Shown here one piece after another: positions 1 to 9,764 of a stretch of DNA of 64,000 nucleotides (the first letter of the stretch is position 1; the number at the start of each line of letters is the position of its first letter). Location of the stretch: positions 28,635 through 92,634 of the forward strand of contig CBDCBA010000014.1 of NCBI GenBank assembly GCA_965214125.1, written 5' to 3'. The translations under genes and the position numbers were made by a program. The notes beneath the pieces were generated by a model that ran no database searches, had not been told where the DNA came from, and was given only the letters and a program-made list of their open reading frames with translations. The stretch is from CBDCBA01 sp965214125. Its GTDB lineage: Bacteria > Planctomycetota > Phycisphaerae > Tepidisphaerales > Tepidisphaeraceae.

Positions 1-1472
1 TCGCGGGCGAGGCGGCCCATGTCGTTGATGAACCGGGCTACGCCGTTGACGTCGTCGAAGGTGTCGGTGAAGAGCGCGACCCGCATCTTGTCGCCGCGCC
101 GGCGCACGTCCTGCCGCGTGATGTTGGGCAGCAGGCGACGCTCCTTGTTCTGGTGGAACAGGGCGAAGTAGTAGGGCGAGAGCACGAACTGCTGCGCCAA
201 CGCCGCGCCGATCGAATCGAAAAGCCCGACAAGGCTAGCGCGGTCGAGGCTGGTGCCGATCGCGTCGGCCACGCCGCGGCTGACGTCGCGGTTGACCGCG
301 TTGACGAAGCGGAGCATCTCCTCATGGTTGCCCAGCGGCGGCAGGCCCCGGTCGAGCTCGCCCACGAGCTGCGGGTGCTCCGGGAGGCGGCGCTTGACGC
401 TGTCGATGAACAGGTCCTTGATGAGCCCGCTTGTCTTGAACGGCTGGGGCTCGTCCTTGCGGAACTTGCCGACCACGCTGCGTTGGAGCTTCTTGACCTT
501 CCCCTTCGCCGCCAGGTAGGCCAGTTGCAGCTTCCCCGGCTTGGTCCGCGCCCCGACGAACGCCTGAAGCAGCGTGGCCGCCAGGTTCGCGCTGTTGCCG
601 CCTCCTTCGAGCAGGTGGCTCGTGTAGTACCGGACGGCCACGCCCCAGAACGTGTGGGCAAGCTTCACGCTGCTTCCCGCCTCGCCGCCGGGCAGGGTGC
701 GGCCGTCGCGGATGGCTTGCAGCACGTCGTCGGGCGTTTTGACGTCGCTCGGAAACTCCGTCCACGTGCGGCCGACGTTGAGCAGGCCGTGGTCGTCGCT
801 GCCGGCGGTGCGGCCCTTCTTCCACGGCTCGGGCCAACGCGGCGACAGGCCGTGGACCCTGCTCAGCCGCTCGATCTCCGCCTTGTCGAGCTTGTCGAGC
901 AGCGGCTCGAACGCCTCGCGGTGCAGCGGGCTGTGGGCGCCGTTGAGACACTCAAAACTCTTGAACAGCAGCAGCAACCGTTCGAGGTGCCAGCGTTCGA
1001 GCTTGTCGTTCTGCCGGTAAATCGGGTGGGCGACGCTGTGGGCGAGGTCGTGCTCGACGAAGTAATCGGCGACGGCGTAAATGTCGGGCGCAAGGCGTTG
1101 CAGGTCCGCGTGTTGCTCGGGCGTGTGGCCGTAGACGAGCACGTGCATCTTGCAGCCGTCGTCGGGGAACCAGCAGGTCAGCTCCTCACCCACGAGCACG
1201 CCGGGCATGCTGAGGATCTCGCGCACGCCCGCCTGGCTGTCGTGATCGGTGATGGTGACAAAGTCCATTCCGCGGCGTAGCGCCTGGGCGTAGACGTCGC
1301 CGGGGCGGCTGTAGGACTCGGGGCAGCCGATCATGTTCAGCGCCGCCTCGCCGGTCTTGTTGGAGGCGTCGCTGTGGCAGTGCAGGTCCGCGCGGCGCAC
1401 GCCGGCGCCGCCGAGGCGGTCGCTCAGGTCGAGCAGCGGGTTGAGGTCGCCGGAATCGAGGCGGTGGGGCAT
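1..1472 (-). CDS. PHP-domain / glycosyltransferase fusion protein (3' end outside window)
   Basis: An open frame runs from an ATG at 1472 to the window edge, giving 490 residues with no stop. The N-terminal part is a PHP-type metal-dependent phosphoesterase domain: HCHSD at residues 31-35, TDHD at 75-78, a later AHP at 148-150 and a GSDDH near 225, the usual metal-ligand pattern. About 230 residues without a motif I recognise follow. The last visible stretch, RVALFTDTFDDVNGVARF, is the typical opening of a GT4-type glycosyltransferase (first Rossmann strand and donor loop). The protein is therefore probably a fused hydrolase-glycosyltransferase acting on a lipid or polysaccharide, though the substrate cannot be read from sequence. 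It stands alone, 143 bases from trpD on the same strand. Confidence 0.85.
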   Translation of the reverse strand, partial: MPHRLDSGDLNPLLDLSDRLGGAGVRRADLHCHSDASNKTGEAALNMIGCPESYSRPGDVYAQALRRGMDFVTITDHDSQAGVREILSMPGVLVGEELTCWFPDDGCKMHVLVYGHTPEQHADLQRLAPDIYAVADYFVEHDLAHSVAHPIYRQNDKLERWHLERLLLLFKSFECLNGAHSPLHREAFEPLLDKLDKAEIERLSRVHGLSPRWPEPWKKGRTAGSDDHGLLNVGRTWTEFPSDVKTPDDVLQAIRDGRTLPGGEAGSSVKLAHTFWGVAVRYYTSHLLEGGGNSANLAATLLQAFVGARTKPGKLQLAYLAAKGKVKKLQRSVVGKFRKDEPQPFKTSGLIKDLFIDSVKRRLPEHPQLVGELDRGLPPLGNHEEMLRFVNAVNRDVSRGVADAIGTSLDRASLVGLFDSIGAALAQQFVLSPYYFALFHQNKERRLLPNITRQDVRRRGDKMRVALFTDTFDDVNGVARFINDMGRLAR

Positions 1473-1615
1473 GAAGGCTCCGTGACAGGATCGGCCAGCG
1501 GGCGGACCTCGTGCCGCAGCCAAGCCGGTGCCGACACCATACCGCGGCCGACAACGGTGGCACAACGGGGACCCGCCGCACACCTAAAACGGATAAAGGC
1601 GTGTCAAGGTTCGGC

Positions 1616-2638
<1,023 letters not shown>

Positions 2639-2645
2639 GGACGGT

Positions 2646-2876
2646 TTACTTCGTGTTGAGGAAATCGTCGACCGTGATACCGCAGTCGCTGAGGATGTCC
2701 TGCACCAGTGACGCGGAGACATCGCCAGGATGATTGGGAATTACCGTGGTCGGCCCTTTCGGCGGCCTCCACCAGAACTCGTGACTTCCCTTGCCTTGCC
2801 GCTTAAGTTCGAACCCGAACTTCTTGAGTCGCTTCGTCAGCAGGCGATAGCTCACGCCCGCCAACCGCTTAGACAT
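2646..2876 (-). CDS. hicA: HicA-type toxin (mRNA interferase)
   Basis: A 76-residue protein of the HicA/YcfA family: small dsRBD-like RNases that cleave mRNA and are held inactive by HicB. The family core is visible: a basic N-terminal helix, the GKGSHEFWW segment with the conserved catalytic histidine at residue 32, the strand TTVIPNHPGD, and a C-terminal helix ending in DFLNTK. The ATG at 2876 overlaps the end of hicB by 8 bases, the usual translational coupling, although here the antitoxin gene comes first. The toxin looks intact. Confidence 0.88.
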   Translation of the reverse strand: MSKRLAGVSYRLLTKRLKKFGFELKRQGKGSHEFWWRPPKGPTTVIPNHPGDVSASLVQDILSDCGITVDDFLNTK

Positions 2877-3141
2877 TGGCCACCTCGACGACTGCATCGA
2901 GCTCGAACGCTGTGCCCGCTTCGGAACGCAGGGCCGGCGGTAGCTCCTGCCCGACCTCACGCCAGAAGTCGATGAGTTCGACCGTGAGCTCGCGGGCGAG
3001 TTCAACCGCCTCGGCAGGCGTGTTCGCGCGTGCGTTCAGTCCGGGCACGTCGGGGCTGCGCGCAAGGTACTTGCCGTCTTCCAGCCTTCGTACTTGGAGT
3101 CGAATGACAGCAGTATGGGATGCAGTTGTGGCGACGCTCAT
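2869..3141 (-). CDS. hicB: HicB-type antitoxin
   Basis: A 90-residue protein matching the HicB partial RNase H-like fold: an initial strand (VIRLQVRRLEDGKYLARS), the PDVPGLNARANTPAEA segment typical of HicB, then an amphipathic helix. The C-terminal part is short and has no clear helix-turn-helix or ribbon-helix-helix DNA-binding domain, so autoregulation of the operon is uncertain. It overlaps hicA by 8 bases and is the first gene of the hicB-hicA-trpD run. The ATG at 3141 lacks a good Shine-Dalgarno sequence. Confidence 0.85.
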   Translation of the reverse strand: MSVATTASHTAVIRLQVRRLEDGKYLARSPDVPGLNARANTPAEAVELARELTVELIDFWREVGQELPPALRSEAGTAFELDAVVEVANV

Positions 3142-3146
3142 GCTGC

Positions 3147-4370
3147 TTAGTCTACCACACGCGCCCCGTCCGTCGCCGTCGTCACGAAGGGCACCGTCTT
3201 CACGTCAAACTGCTCCCGCAGCGCCCGCGCCAGAACGTCCTGAACCGCGTCGGCGGCGTCGGGGCGGCAGAGGGTGATCGTGCAGCCGCCAAAGCCGGCG
3301 CCGGTCAGGCGAGCGCCGTAGACACCGTCGACGTTCTTGACGGCGTTCACCAGGGCATCAAGGCGATCGCTACTGACTTTATAATCGTCGCGCAGGCTGT
3401 CGTGCGAGGCGTACATCAATCCGCCCGCCTTGGCGTAATCCTTCGCTGTCAGGGCGTCGGCGAACTGCTCGACACGGGCAATCTCCGTCACCACGTGGCG
3501 GGCGCGGCGGAAGGTGTCGTCGTCCATGGCGTCCTTCTTCGCCTCGACATCATCGGCCGACGCGTCGCGCAGCGAGTCCACGCCAAGCGCCTTCGCCGCC
3601 TGCTTGCAGTGTTCGACACGCGCGTTGTAGCCGCTGTCGCCGAGCTTGTGCTCGCTCTTCGTATCGCACACCACCACCGCCACGTCGTCCGCCGGCAGCG
3701 GGATGTGCGTCATCTCCATCGACCGGCAGTCGAGCAACATGGCGTGCCCCTTGCGCCCGCCGGCGACGATCGTCTGGTCCATCATGCCGCACTGCACACC
3801 GGCGTACTCCTGCTCAGCCCGCTGGCAGAGCTTGGCGAGGGCCAAGTCGTCCATCTCGCCGCCGGCCGCGTGGAGCATCATCCGGGCCGCGCCGACCTCC
3901 AGGGCCGCGCTGCTGCTCAGGCCGGCGCCGACGGGCAAGCTGGAGATGAGCAGGACGTCCACGCCTGTCAACACCTCGCCACGCTCGCGCAGCAGGGCGA
4001 TCGGCCCGCGGATGTAGTTGGTCCACGCCGGCTCGCCACGGCCGGTGTCGATCGTGAACGTGGTCGGACCATCGTCGTTGGCGTCGGTGGCGACGCGCAC
4101 CTGCGCGTCGTTGCGCCGGCGAAAGGCGAACGTCACGTGCGGCTCGATCGCCATCGGGAAGACCAGACCGTCATTGTAGTCGACGTGCTCGCCGATCAGG
4201 TTTAAGCGGCCGGGGCTCTTGACGATCTCGATCGGCGCGTCGTTAAGCGGGTTGCCGTCGGCGTCGTCCTCGCCGAAGACGCGCTCGAAGCGCTCGCGTA
4301 CGCCGGCGAACTGCGGGTCGTTGCCGCTGCCGGGTTTCTCGTAACGGCCGGCGGGTTCTTGGTCGGGCAT
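3147..4370 (-). CDS. galK: Galactokinase
   Basis: Phosphorylates galactose to galactose-1-phosphate with ATP (Leloir pathway). The protein is 407 residues, normal for GalK. The galactokinase signature GRLNLIGEHVDYNDG is at residues 54-68, the GHMP-kinase ATP loop PVGAGLSSSAAL at 146-157, the likely catalytic aspartate in GVQCGMMDQT at D198, and the third GHMP motif ARLTGAGFGGC near residue 355. No other Leloir gene is adjacent. It is divergent from tmk across 59 bases (4371-4429), which must hold both promoters. Its stop lies 5 bases from the hicB start on the same strand, so it may be the first gene of a galK-hicBA-trpD transcript. Confidence 0.96.
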   Translation of the reverse strand: MPDQEPAGRYEKPGSGNDPQFAGVRERFERVFGEDDADGNPLNDAPIEIVKSPGRLNLIGEHVDYNDGLVFPMAIEPHVTFAFRRRNDAQVRVATDANDDGPTTFTIDTGRGEPAWTNYIRGPIALLRERGEVLTGVDVLLISSLPVGAGLSSSAALEVGAARMMLHAAGGEMDDLALAKLCQRAEQEYAGVQCGMMDQTIVAGGRKGHAMLLDCRSMEMTHIPLPADDVAVVVCDTKSEHKLGDSGYNARVEHCKQAAKALGVDSLRDASADDVEAKKDAMDDDTFRRARHVVTEIARVEQFADALTAKDYAKAGGLMYASHDSLRDDYKVSSDRLDALVNAVKNVDGVYGARLTGAGFGGCTITLCRPDAADAVQDVLARALREQFDVKTVPFVTTATDGARVVD

Positions 4371-4429
4371 GGCTCGACGGTAATCCGTTGGACGGATGAC
4401 GGGAACGCCCCGGCCGCCATAATGCCCGC

Positions 4430-5116
4430 GTGCCCGATGCAGACTGGTCCCAGCTCGCCGGCAAGTTCCTCGTCCTCGACGGCGGCGAGGGGTGCGGCAA
4501 GAGCACCCAATGCCAGCGTCTCGTCCGCTTCCTGCGCGAGCGTGGCCTGACCGTTCGCACCGTGCGCGACCCCGGCGGCACGTCGATCAGCGAGAAGATC
4601 CGCGACCTCCTGCTCGACCCCGTCCACGACGCCGGGTGGGGCATGGCCATGCGCTGCGAGATGCTCCTGTACATGGCCGCCCGCGCGCAGCTCGTGGCCG
4701 AAGTCATCGCCCCTGCCCTCGACCGCGGCGAGATCGTTGTCAGCGATCGCTTCGTCAGCTCCACGCTCGCCTACCAGCTTGGCGGCGACGGACTGACCGC
4801 GAGCGACATTGAGGCCGTCGCGAGCGTGGCCGTCGGCGGGCGCTGGCCGGACCTGACGATCGTGCTCGACGTGCCCACGCAAGTCGCACGTGAGCGGCAC
4901 GTGCCCAAGCTGATGCTTTTCGACGGCGCCGCCGACGCCGACCTCGACCGCATCGAACGCCGCCCCAAAACGTACCACGAGCGCGTCCGCCAGAACTACC
5001 TCGCTCAAGCCCGCGAGCACCCGGACCGCTACGCCGTTGTCGACGCCGGCCAACCCGTCGACGCGGCGTTCGCCGGCGTGCTCGAAGCCGTAAGCTCCGT
5101 TTGTGAAAATGTTTGA
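4430..5116 (+). CDS. tmk: Thymidylate kinase
   Basis: Phosphorylates dTMP to dTDP for DNA synthesis. The 228-residue protein has the P-loop GGEGCGKST at residues 18-26, the DPGGT segment near 47-51 that binds the nucleotide phosphate, the DRF motif at 106-108 and a LID-like arginine-rich segment (RIERRPKTYHERVRQ). A GTG is used as start at 4430; it gives the normal N-terminus and there is no nearby ATG. The 3' end overlaps holB, the tmk-holB pairing seen in many bacteria. Confidence 0.95.
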   Translation: MPDADWSQLAGKFLVLDGGEGCGKSTQCQRLVRFLRERGLTVRTVRDPGGTSISEKIRDLLLDPVHDAGWGMAMRCEMLLYMAARAQLVAEVIAPALDRGEIVVSDRFVSSTLAYQLGGDGLTASDIEAVASVAVGGRWPDLTIVLDVPTQVARERHVPKLMLFDGAADADLDRIERRPKTYHERVRQNYLAQAREHPDRYAVVDAGQPVDAAFAGVLEAVSSVCENV

Positions 5117-6059
5117 CGGCATCCTCGGTCACAACGCCGTGCTTCGACGCCTTGCCGCCGCCCTTGAAGACGGTCGGCTGCCGCACGGCCTGTTGTTCGC
5201 CGGGCCGATTGGCGTGGGCAAGGGAACCGTTGCCGAGCAACTGGCGATCGCGTTCCTCGGCGGGACCGACGACGTCGCCCGCCGCGTGCGTGGCGGCAAC
5301 CATCCGGATTATCACGTTGTCACCCGCCAGCTCATCCGCCACCACGACGCCACCGGCAAGAGCAAGGCGATCGACCTGACCGTGAAGGTCATCCGCCCCG
5401 AGCTCGTCGAGCCCGCCAACCGCAAGAGCATCGAGGGCATTGGCAAGGTGTTCGTCGTCGAGGAGGCCGAAACGATGAACGCCGCGGCACAGAACGCGCT
5501 GCTCAAGACGCTCGAAGAGCCGCACGGCCGAACGCTCATCGTCCTGTTGACCGATCGGCCCGAGTCGCTGCTGCCCACCGTGCGCAGCCGGTGCCAGACG
5601 TTTCGCTTCGGCGAGTTGGCGGAGGAAGACGCGGTCGAGGTGCTCGCGCGGCAGGGCGTGGCCGAGGAGGACGCGCGGCGGGCCATCGCCGTTGCCGGCG
5701 GATCACCGGGGCGGGCGAGGCGTTTTCTTGAAGACGGCGTCATCGAAGCTGCCGGCGAACTCTTTAACCGCCTTGATGACGGAGCAGACATCAGCGGGTT
5801 TCTCGAACAGGCGGCCGAACGTCAGGCGGCGGCCGATCTGGAGCGCGATCCGCTCGGCAGCAAAGACGCCTTCACGCGCAACGGCTTAACGCTCTACCTC
5901 GGCCTCGCCGCCGACCACCTGCGCCGCCGCCTGGGCGACAGCGACGACCCCGAGCCGATCTGCGACCGCATCGACGCGCTCGCCCGCGCCGAGCAATACC
6001 TGAACGCCAACGTCAACGTCGGCCTCGCCCTGCGCCAACTCGACCTGGCGCTGGCGTGA
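5109..6059 (+). CDS. holB: DNA polymerase III delta-prime subunit
   Basis: Clamp-loader subunit of the replicative polymerase. The 316-residue product begins MFDGILGHN, the usual delta-prime start. The Walker A-like loop GPIGVGKGT is at residues 32-40, the Walker B/sensor segment NAAAQNALLKTLEEP follows at about 125-140, and the SRC clamp-loader motif occurs in VRSRCQTFRF. The zinc-binding cysteine cluster of many DnaX/delta-prime proteins is not evident. I prefer the ATG at 5109; a GTG at 5103 would add two residues. Either start lies inside tmk, so the two are translationally coupled. Confidence 0.92.
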   Translation: MFDGILGHNAVLRRLAAALEDGRLPHGLLFAGPIGVGKGTVAEQLAIAFLGGTDDVARRVRGGNHPDYHVVTRQLIRHHDATGKSKAIDLTVKVIRPELVEPANRKSIEGIGKVFVVEEAETMNAAAQNALLKTLEEPHGRTLIVLLTDRPESLLPTVRSRCQTFRFGELAEEDAVEVLARQGVAEEDARRAIAVAGGSPGRARRFLEDGVIEAAGELFNRLDDGADISGFLEQAAERQAAADLERDPLGSKDAFTRNGLTLYLGLAADHLRRRLGDSDDPEPICDRIDALARAEQYLNANVNVGLALRQLDLALA

Positions 6060-6086
6060 ACTCCCAGATCATCCCAATTCACCAAG

Positions 6087-6156
6087 GTAGCTGCGGGCCC
6101 ACGGCCCGCAGTCTGGCACACGCGCAGCAGACTGGGGGCCGTGGGCCCGCAGCTAC
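6087..6156. repeat. REPIN-like nested palindrome A
   Basis: Two 28-base inverted arms (6087-6114 and 6129-6156) with one mismatch and a 14-base loop. Each arm begins or ends with GTAG/CTAC and contains its own short palindrome (CTGCGGGC...GCCCGCAG). The right arm overlaps the end of mutY: the mutY stop codon TAG is read from the terminal CTAC. It lies between the convergent holB and mutY genes and could also act as a two-way terminator. Confidence 0.8.
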
Positions 6157-7175
6157 TCGAGCTTACCAATCGCTCGCGCCGCGAGTTGCGGCTTGCTCAT
6201 CGGCAGCGCGTCAAGATCCGTGTCCCTCGCCCACCGCGTGCCTATTGGAGCCGGGCCACTGAACGCGGCGTCGAGCACGCGGAAGTGGTACCGCCGGTGC
6301 GTCAGACCGTGCATGACGACGCCGACTTCCATCGACGTGCCAACCTCCACCGGCGGCGGCTCGCCGCGCGGGCGTGTGACGAACTGCCAAAGGTTTGCCC
6401 ACCGCCCCGTCGCCGGCCGCTGTTCGACCAGCCACTCATCGCGCGTGTTGCGGATGCGAAAGACGTCGCGCTCGATCAGCGGCGTCTTTTTCTGCTTCTT
6501 CGGCGGCGGGATCGACTGCTGCACGCCCGCCGCCCTCGCGGCGCAGAAGTCGGCGACCGGGCAGATCAGGCAGTGCGGCTCGCGCGGGATGCACACCGTC
6601 GCCCCCAGCTCCATCATCGCGCTGTTGAAGTCGCCCGGCCGCTCGCGATGCAGCACCTCCTCCGCCCGCGCCCAAAGCCGCTTCTGAACGGGCGCCTGTC
6701 GCGCATCGCCCTCGACTCGATCGAGCCGACAGAGGACGCGCATGACGTTGCCGTCGAGGATCGGCGCCGGCACGTTGTGGGCGATGCTCGCGATCGCCCC
6801 TGCGCTGTACCGCCCGACGCCGGGGAGCGCGAGCAGTGCGTCCACCGTGCGCGGCACCTCGCCGCCGAAGTCGCTCACAATCCTCTGCGCCGCCGCGCGC
6901 AGATTGCGGGCCCGCGAGTAGTAGCCAAGGCCTTGCCAGAGGCGAAGCACCGTCTGCTCGTCGGCCTCGGCGAGCGACGCCAGCGTCGGGAGTTCCTCCA
7001 TGAACCGCAGGAAGTAAGGCCTCGCCGCCTTTACCTGCGTCTGTTGCAGCATCGCCTCGCTGACGAGCACGCGGTACGGCGTGCGCCCCTCGCCACGCCA
7101 CGGCAGGTCGCGGGCGCTGGCGTCGTACCACGCGAGCAGCCGGCGGCGGAACTCGGGCAGGTCGGCGTCGTCCAA
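6153..7175 (-). CDS. mutY: A/G-specific adenine glycosylase MutY
   Basis: Base-excision enzyme that removes adenine mispaired with 8-oxoguanine. The 340-residue protein has the catalytic glutamate E40 in SEAMLQQTQV, the helix-hairpin-helix LPGVGRYSAGAI (118-129), the catalytic aspartate D141 in ILDGNV, and a complete [4Fe-4S] motif C195-X6-C202-X2-C205-X5-C211. The C-terminal Nudix-like recognition domain is present (WLVEQRP... and VMHGLTHRRYHF). The last codons and the stop sit in repeat A, so the C-terminus depends on that repeat. It is divergent from the membrane-protein operon at 7342. Confidence 0.96.
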   Translation of the reverse strand: MDDADLPEFRRRLLAWYDASARDLPWRGEGRTPYRVLVSEAMLQQTQVKAARPYFLRFMEELPTLASLAEADEQTVLRLWQGLGYYSRARNLRAAAQRIVSDFGGEVPRTVDALLALPGVGRYSAGAIASIAHNVPAPILDGNVMRVLCRLDRVEGDARQAPVQKRLWARAEEVLHRERPGDFNSAMMELGATVCIPREPHCLICPVADFCAARAAGVQQSIPPPKKQKKTPLIERDVFRIRNTRDEWLVEQRPATGRWANLWQFVTRPRGEPPPVEVGTSMEVGVVMHGLTHRRYHFRVLDAAFSGPAPIGTRWARDTDLDALPMSKPQLAARAIGKLE

Positions 7176-7341
7176 CGGCAGACGGTAGAGCAGGCAAGGC
7201 CGGACACAATCCGTTCATTGCCAGTGCATCCATGTACAACCAGTGTCCATCTGATGCTGCGGTCCTCTCTTGCCAAGGCCGATATGAGGCTACTACAGGC
7301 GGTTTCAGCCTTGGCACGCTCCGTGCTTTAGGTGGATCGAC

Positions 7342-7725
7342 ATGAGCCCGATCGACCTCAATCTTCTCGCCTGCTGGGGCGGCTTCCTGATGGGCGGCGT
7401 CAGCGGGGCGATGCTCGGGATGGGGTTCGCGAGGGAGCAGTTCGCCGGCGGCTACGGCTCGTGGCCGCGCCGGCTGATGCGCCTCGGCCACATTGCCTTC
7501 TTCGGCATCGGCCTGCTGAACCTGAGCTTCGCCGTCACCACGCTCTTCCCCGGCTGGAGCACGCCCCCCGCGTGGTCCGCCTACGCGCTGGCGTCGGCGA
7601 TCGTGCTGATGCCCGGCATCTGCTTCCTGAGCGCCTGGAAGAAGCCGCTACGCCACCTGTTCTTCCTGCCCGTTCTGGCCGTGCTGATCGGCGTGGGCGG
7701 GATGTTGTGGGGGAGGGTGGCGTGA
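7342..7725 (+). CDS. Small integral membrane protein of unknown function
   Basis: A 127-residue protein with about four hydrophobic segments (roughly residues 5-30, 48-68, 80-98 and 105-122) separated by short charged loops such as KKPLRH. I do not recognise a family. Its stop overlaps the next start (GTGA), and that gene overlaps the radical SAM gene in turn, so the three form one translationally coupled operon. A membrane anchoring or transport role beside the lipoprotein is only a guess. Confidence 0.7.
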   Translation: MSPIDLNLLACWGGFLMGGVSGAMLGMGFAREQFAGGYGSWPRRLMRLGHIAFFGIGLLNLSFAVTTLFPGWSTPPAWSAYALASAIVLMPGICFLSAWKKPLRHLFFLPVLAVLIGVGGMLWGRVA

Positions 7726-8429
7726 ACATCCTCCTCGGCATCGTGACTTTGGTGCTGGTGCTTCCAAGCGTCGGCTGCACGCTCACCCGCCAAGTCGTCG
7801 GACCAGCGTCGCCAGCGGTACGGGTGCGGTCGGTCGAGCTTGCCCGCCAGGGCGAGGCGGCGATCCTGCTCATCACGGCGAGGGATGAATCGAAGTGCTA
7901 CACGTACAAGCTGCCACTCGACGCGCGCCTTCGCCCGCCGGCACCGCTCACCGTAGCCGAGTGGGCGGGCCTTTCACTCGAGGAACTGCGGGCGGCTTCG
8001 CTATCAGAGCGGGTTTACGCGCGGGTGCGTGACGTGAAGCGTCAGACTGCGTCGCGAGTGCGGCTTGTCGACGCTCAGTCTGCTTTCGCGACGCTGCCGA
8101 CGCGCTGTGAGTTCTACACGCTGCCGGGCGACGTGCTGGCCATCTTCTATGAGGAGAATCCGTCACCAAAGTCTCACGCGGAATACCTTCCAAAGCAGGT
8201 TGTTCTCCTTCCGCTCAAGCTTCCGCGGCCACTTCCGGATCGGGTGCGTGCGACGCTCATCGCCGTCCCGCTGGCACCGCTTGCCGCCGCCGCCGACACC
8301 GCATTATTCGCCGCCTTCGGGCTGCCGGCCGCGGTCTTCTACACGAGCATCGGCGAGCCGGAGCTTCTGCGTTTCTCCTACTCCGAGCGACGACCTGATC
8401 CCTTGTTCCCCGAACAAGTCAAACCATGA
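7722..8429 (+). CDS. Putative lipoprotein
   Basis: A 235-residue protein starting at a GTG (7722) that overlaps the stop of the upstream membrane gene. The N-terminus is a lipoprotein signal: a hydrophobic core then LPSVGC, with the acylated cysteine near residue 19. The rest is soluble with no recognised domain; a hydrophobic stretch (LAPLAAAADTALFAAFGL) lies near the C-terminus. It overlaps the radical SAM gene by 4 bases (ATGA). The signal type is well supported, the function is unknown. Confidence 0.75.
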   Translation: MNILLGIVTLVLVLPSVGCTLTRQVVGPASPAVRVRSVELARQGEAAILLITARDESKCYTYKLPLDARLRPPAPLTVAEWAGLSLEELRAASLSERVYARVRDVKRQTASRVRLVDAQSAFATLPTRCEFYTLPGDVLAIFYEENPSPKSHAEYLPKQVVLLPLKLPRPLPDRVRATLIAVPLAPLAAAADTALFAAFGLPAAVFYTSIGEPELLRFSYSERRPDPLFPEQVKP

Positions 8430-9748
8430 AACCTCTCCGCATCCTCTTCGTCGCCATGAGTGGCATCCGCGCGTGCGACGCCGAACTGCTCCGCCTTGGC
8501 CTGACGCTGCCCGGCTTTGTCGAGCGCAGCAAGACCATCGCCTCGCTGCCGAGCCTTGGGCTGCTCACGCTCGCCGGCATGACGCCGCCGACCGACCACG
8601 TTCGCTACATGGAGGTGGCGGAGTTGCGCGACCTCGAGCATTTGCCGAACGACGTCGACCTCGTCGCCATCGGCACGTTCAGCGCGCAGGCGAAGGAGGC
8701 GTACGCCGTCGCCAAGCGCTTCACCGACGCCGGCGTTCCAACGATCATCGGCGGGCTGCACGTGACGGGCTGCCCCGACGAGCCGGCAAGCGTCGGTGCA
8801 AGCGTTTGCATCGGCGAGGGGGAAGTCGTCTGGCCGCAGATTCTGGAGGACGCGCGGCGGGGCACCCTCAAGCCCGTCTACGACGCCCGCGGGATTGAGT
8901 GGAACTTGGCCGACGCGCCGATGCCGCGCTTCGATTTGCTCGACCTCGACAAGTACAACCGCCTGACCGTCCAGACCAGCCGCGGCTGCCCGTGGAAGTG
9001 CAGCTTCTGCGCCTCGAGCATCCTGCTGACGCGGCGGTATAAGCAGAAGCCGATCATAAACGTTTTGCGCGAGATCGATCGTATCAAGGAGCTTTGGCCA
9101 AGGCCGTTCATCGAGTTCGCGGACGACAACGGCTTCGTCAACCGCCGGTACTGGCGCGAGCTGCTGCCCGAACTCAAGAAGCGGCGGATCAAGTGGTTCA
9201 CGGAGACGGACATCACCGTCGCCGAGGATGAGGAACTCCTGCACCTCGCCCGCGACGCGGGATGTGCGGAGGTGCTGATCGGCTTCGAGTCGCCCGTGCG
9301 CGGCGGGCTCGATGGTGTGGAGCTGGTGAAGAACTTCAAGCTCACCGCGTGGCAGCGGCAGGCGGATGCGGTCGAGCGCATCCAGCGGGCGGGCATTCGC
9401 GTCAACGCCTGCTTCGTGCTCGGCCTCGACGGGCAGGGAGCTGAGGCGTTCGATGCCGTCGAGCAGTTCGCCCGTGAAGTCCGGCCTTACGACGTGCAGG
9501 TGACGGTGCAAACCGCCTTCCCCGGCACGCCGCTCTACACGAAGCTCAAGACCGAGGGCCGGCTGTTGGAGGACGGGGCGTGGGAGACCTGCACGTTGTT
9601 CGACGTGAACTTTCAGCCGACGGAGATGTCACCGGAGGAGTTGCGGGTTCGGTTCCGCGACCTCGTCGTTCGCCTCTACGCGGAGGAGGCGACGACGCTA
9701 CGCCGCGAGGGATTCAAGCAAATGCGGCAGCGACACCGGGCCGCGTAG
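8426..9748 (+). CDS. B12-binding-domain radical SAM protein
   Basis: A 440-residue protein of the class with an N-terminal cobalamin-binding-like Rossmann domain (about residues 1-150, with PTIIGGLHVT and ASVCIGEGE typical of it) followed by a radical SAM barrel. The cluster motif is in SRGCPWKCSFCA, CX3CX2C. The segments GFESP and NACFVLGLDGQ and the late motif TAFPGTPLYTKL are standard for this superfamily, which includes methyltransferases and cyclases acting on lipids or tetrapyrroles. The cobalamin axial-ligand motif DxHxxG is not apparent, so B12 may not be bound. It is the third gene of the coupled operon; its substrate is unknown. Confidence 0.9.
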   Translation: MKPLRILFVAMSGIRACDAELLRLGLTLPGFVERSKTIASLPSLGLLTLAGMTPPTDHVRYMEVAELRDLEHLPNDVDLVAIGTFSAQAKEAYAVAKRFTDAGVPTIIGGLHVTGCPDEPASVGASVCIGEGEVVWPQILEDARRGTLKPVYDARGIEWNLADAPMPRFDLLDLDKYNRLTVQTSRGCPWKCSFCASSILLTRRYKQKPIINVLREIDRIKELWPRPFIEFADDNGFVNRRYWRELLPELKKRRIKWFTETDITVAEDEELLHLARDAGCAEVLIGFESPVRGGLDGVELVKNFKLTAWQRQADAVERIQRAGIRVNACFVLGLDGQGAEAFDAVEQFAREVRPYDVQVTVQTAFPGTPLYTKLKTEGRLLEDGAWETCTLFDVNFQPTEMSPEELRVRFRDLVVRLYAEEATTLRREGFKQMRQRHRAA

Positions 9749-9764
9749 CTTGTTCAAATGACCC

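Noticed and set aside
5103..5111. GTG at 5103 as the holB start
   Set aside because: It adds only two residues before the usual MFDGI start, so the ATG at 5109 is simpler; not excluded.
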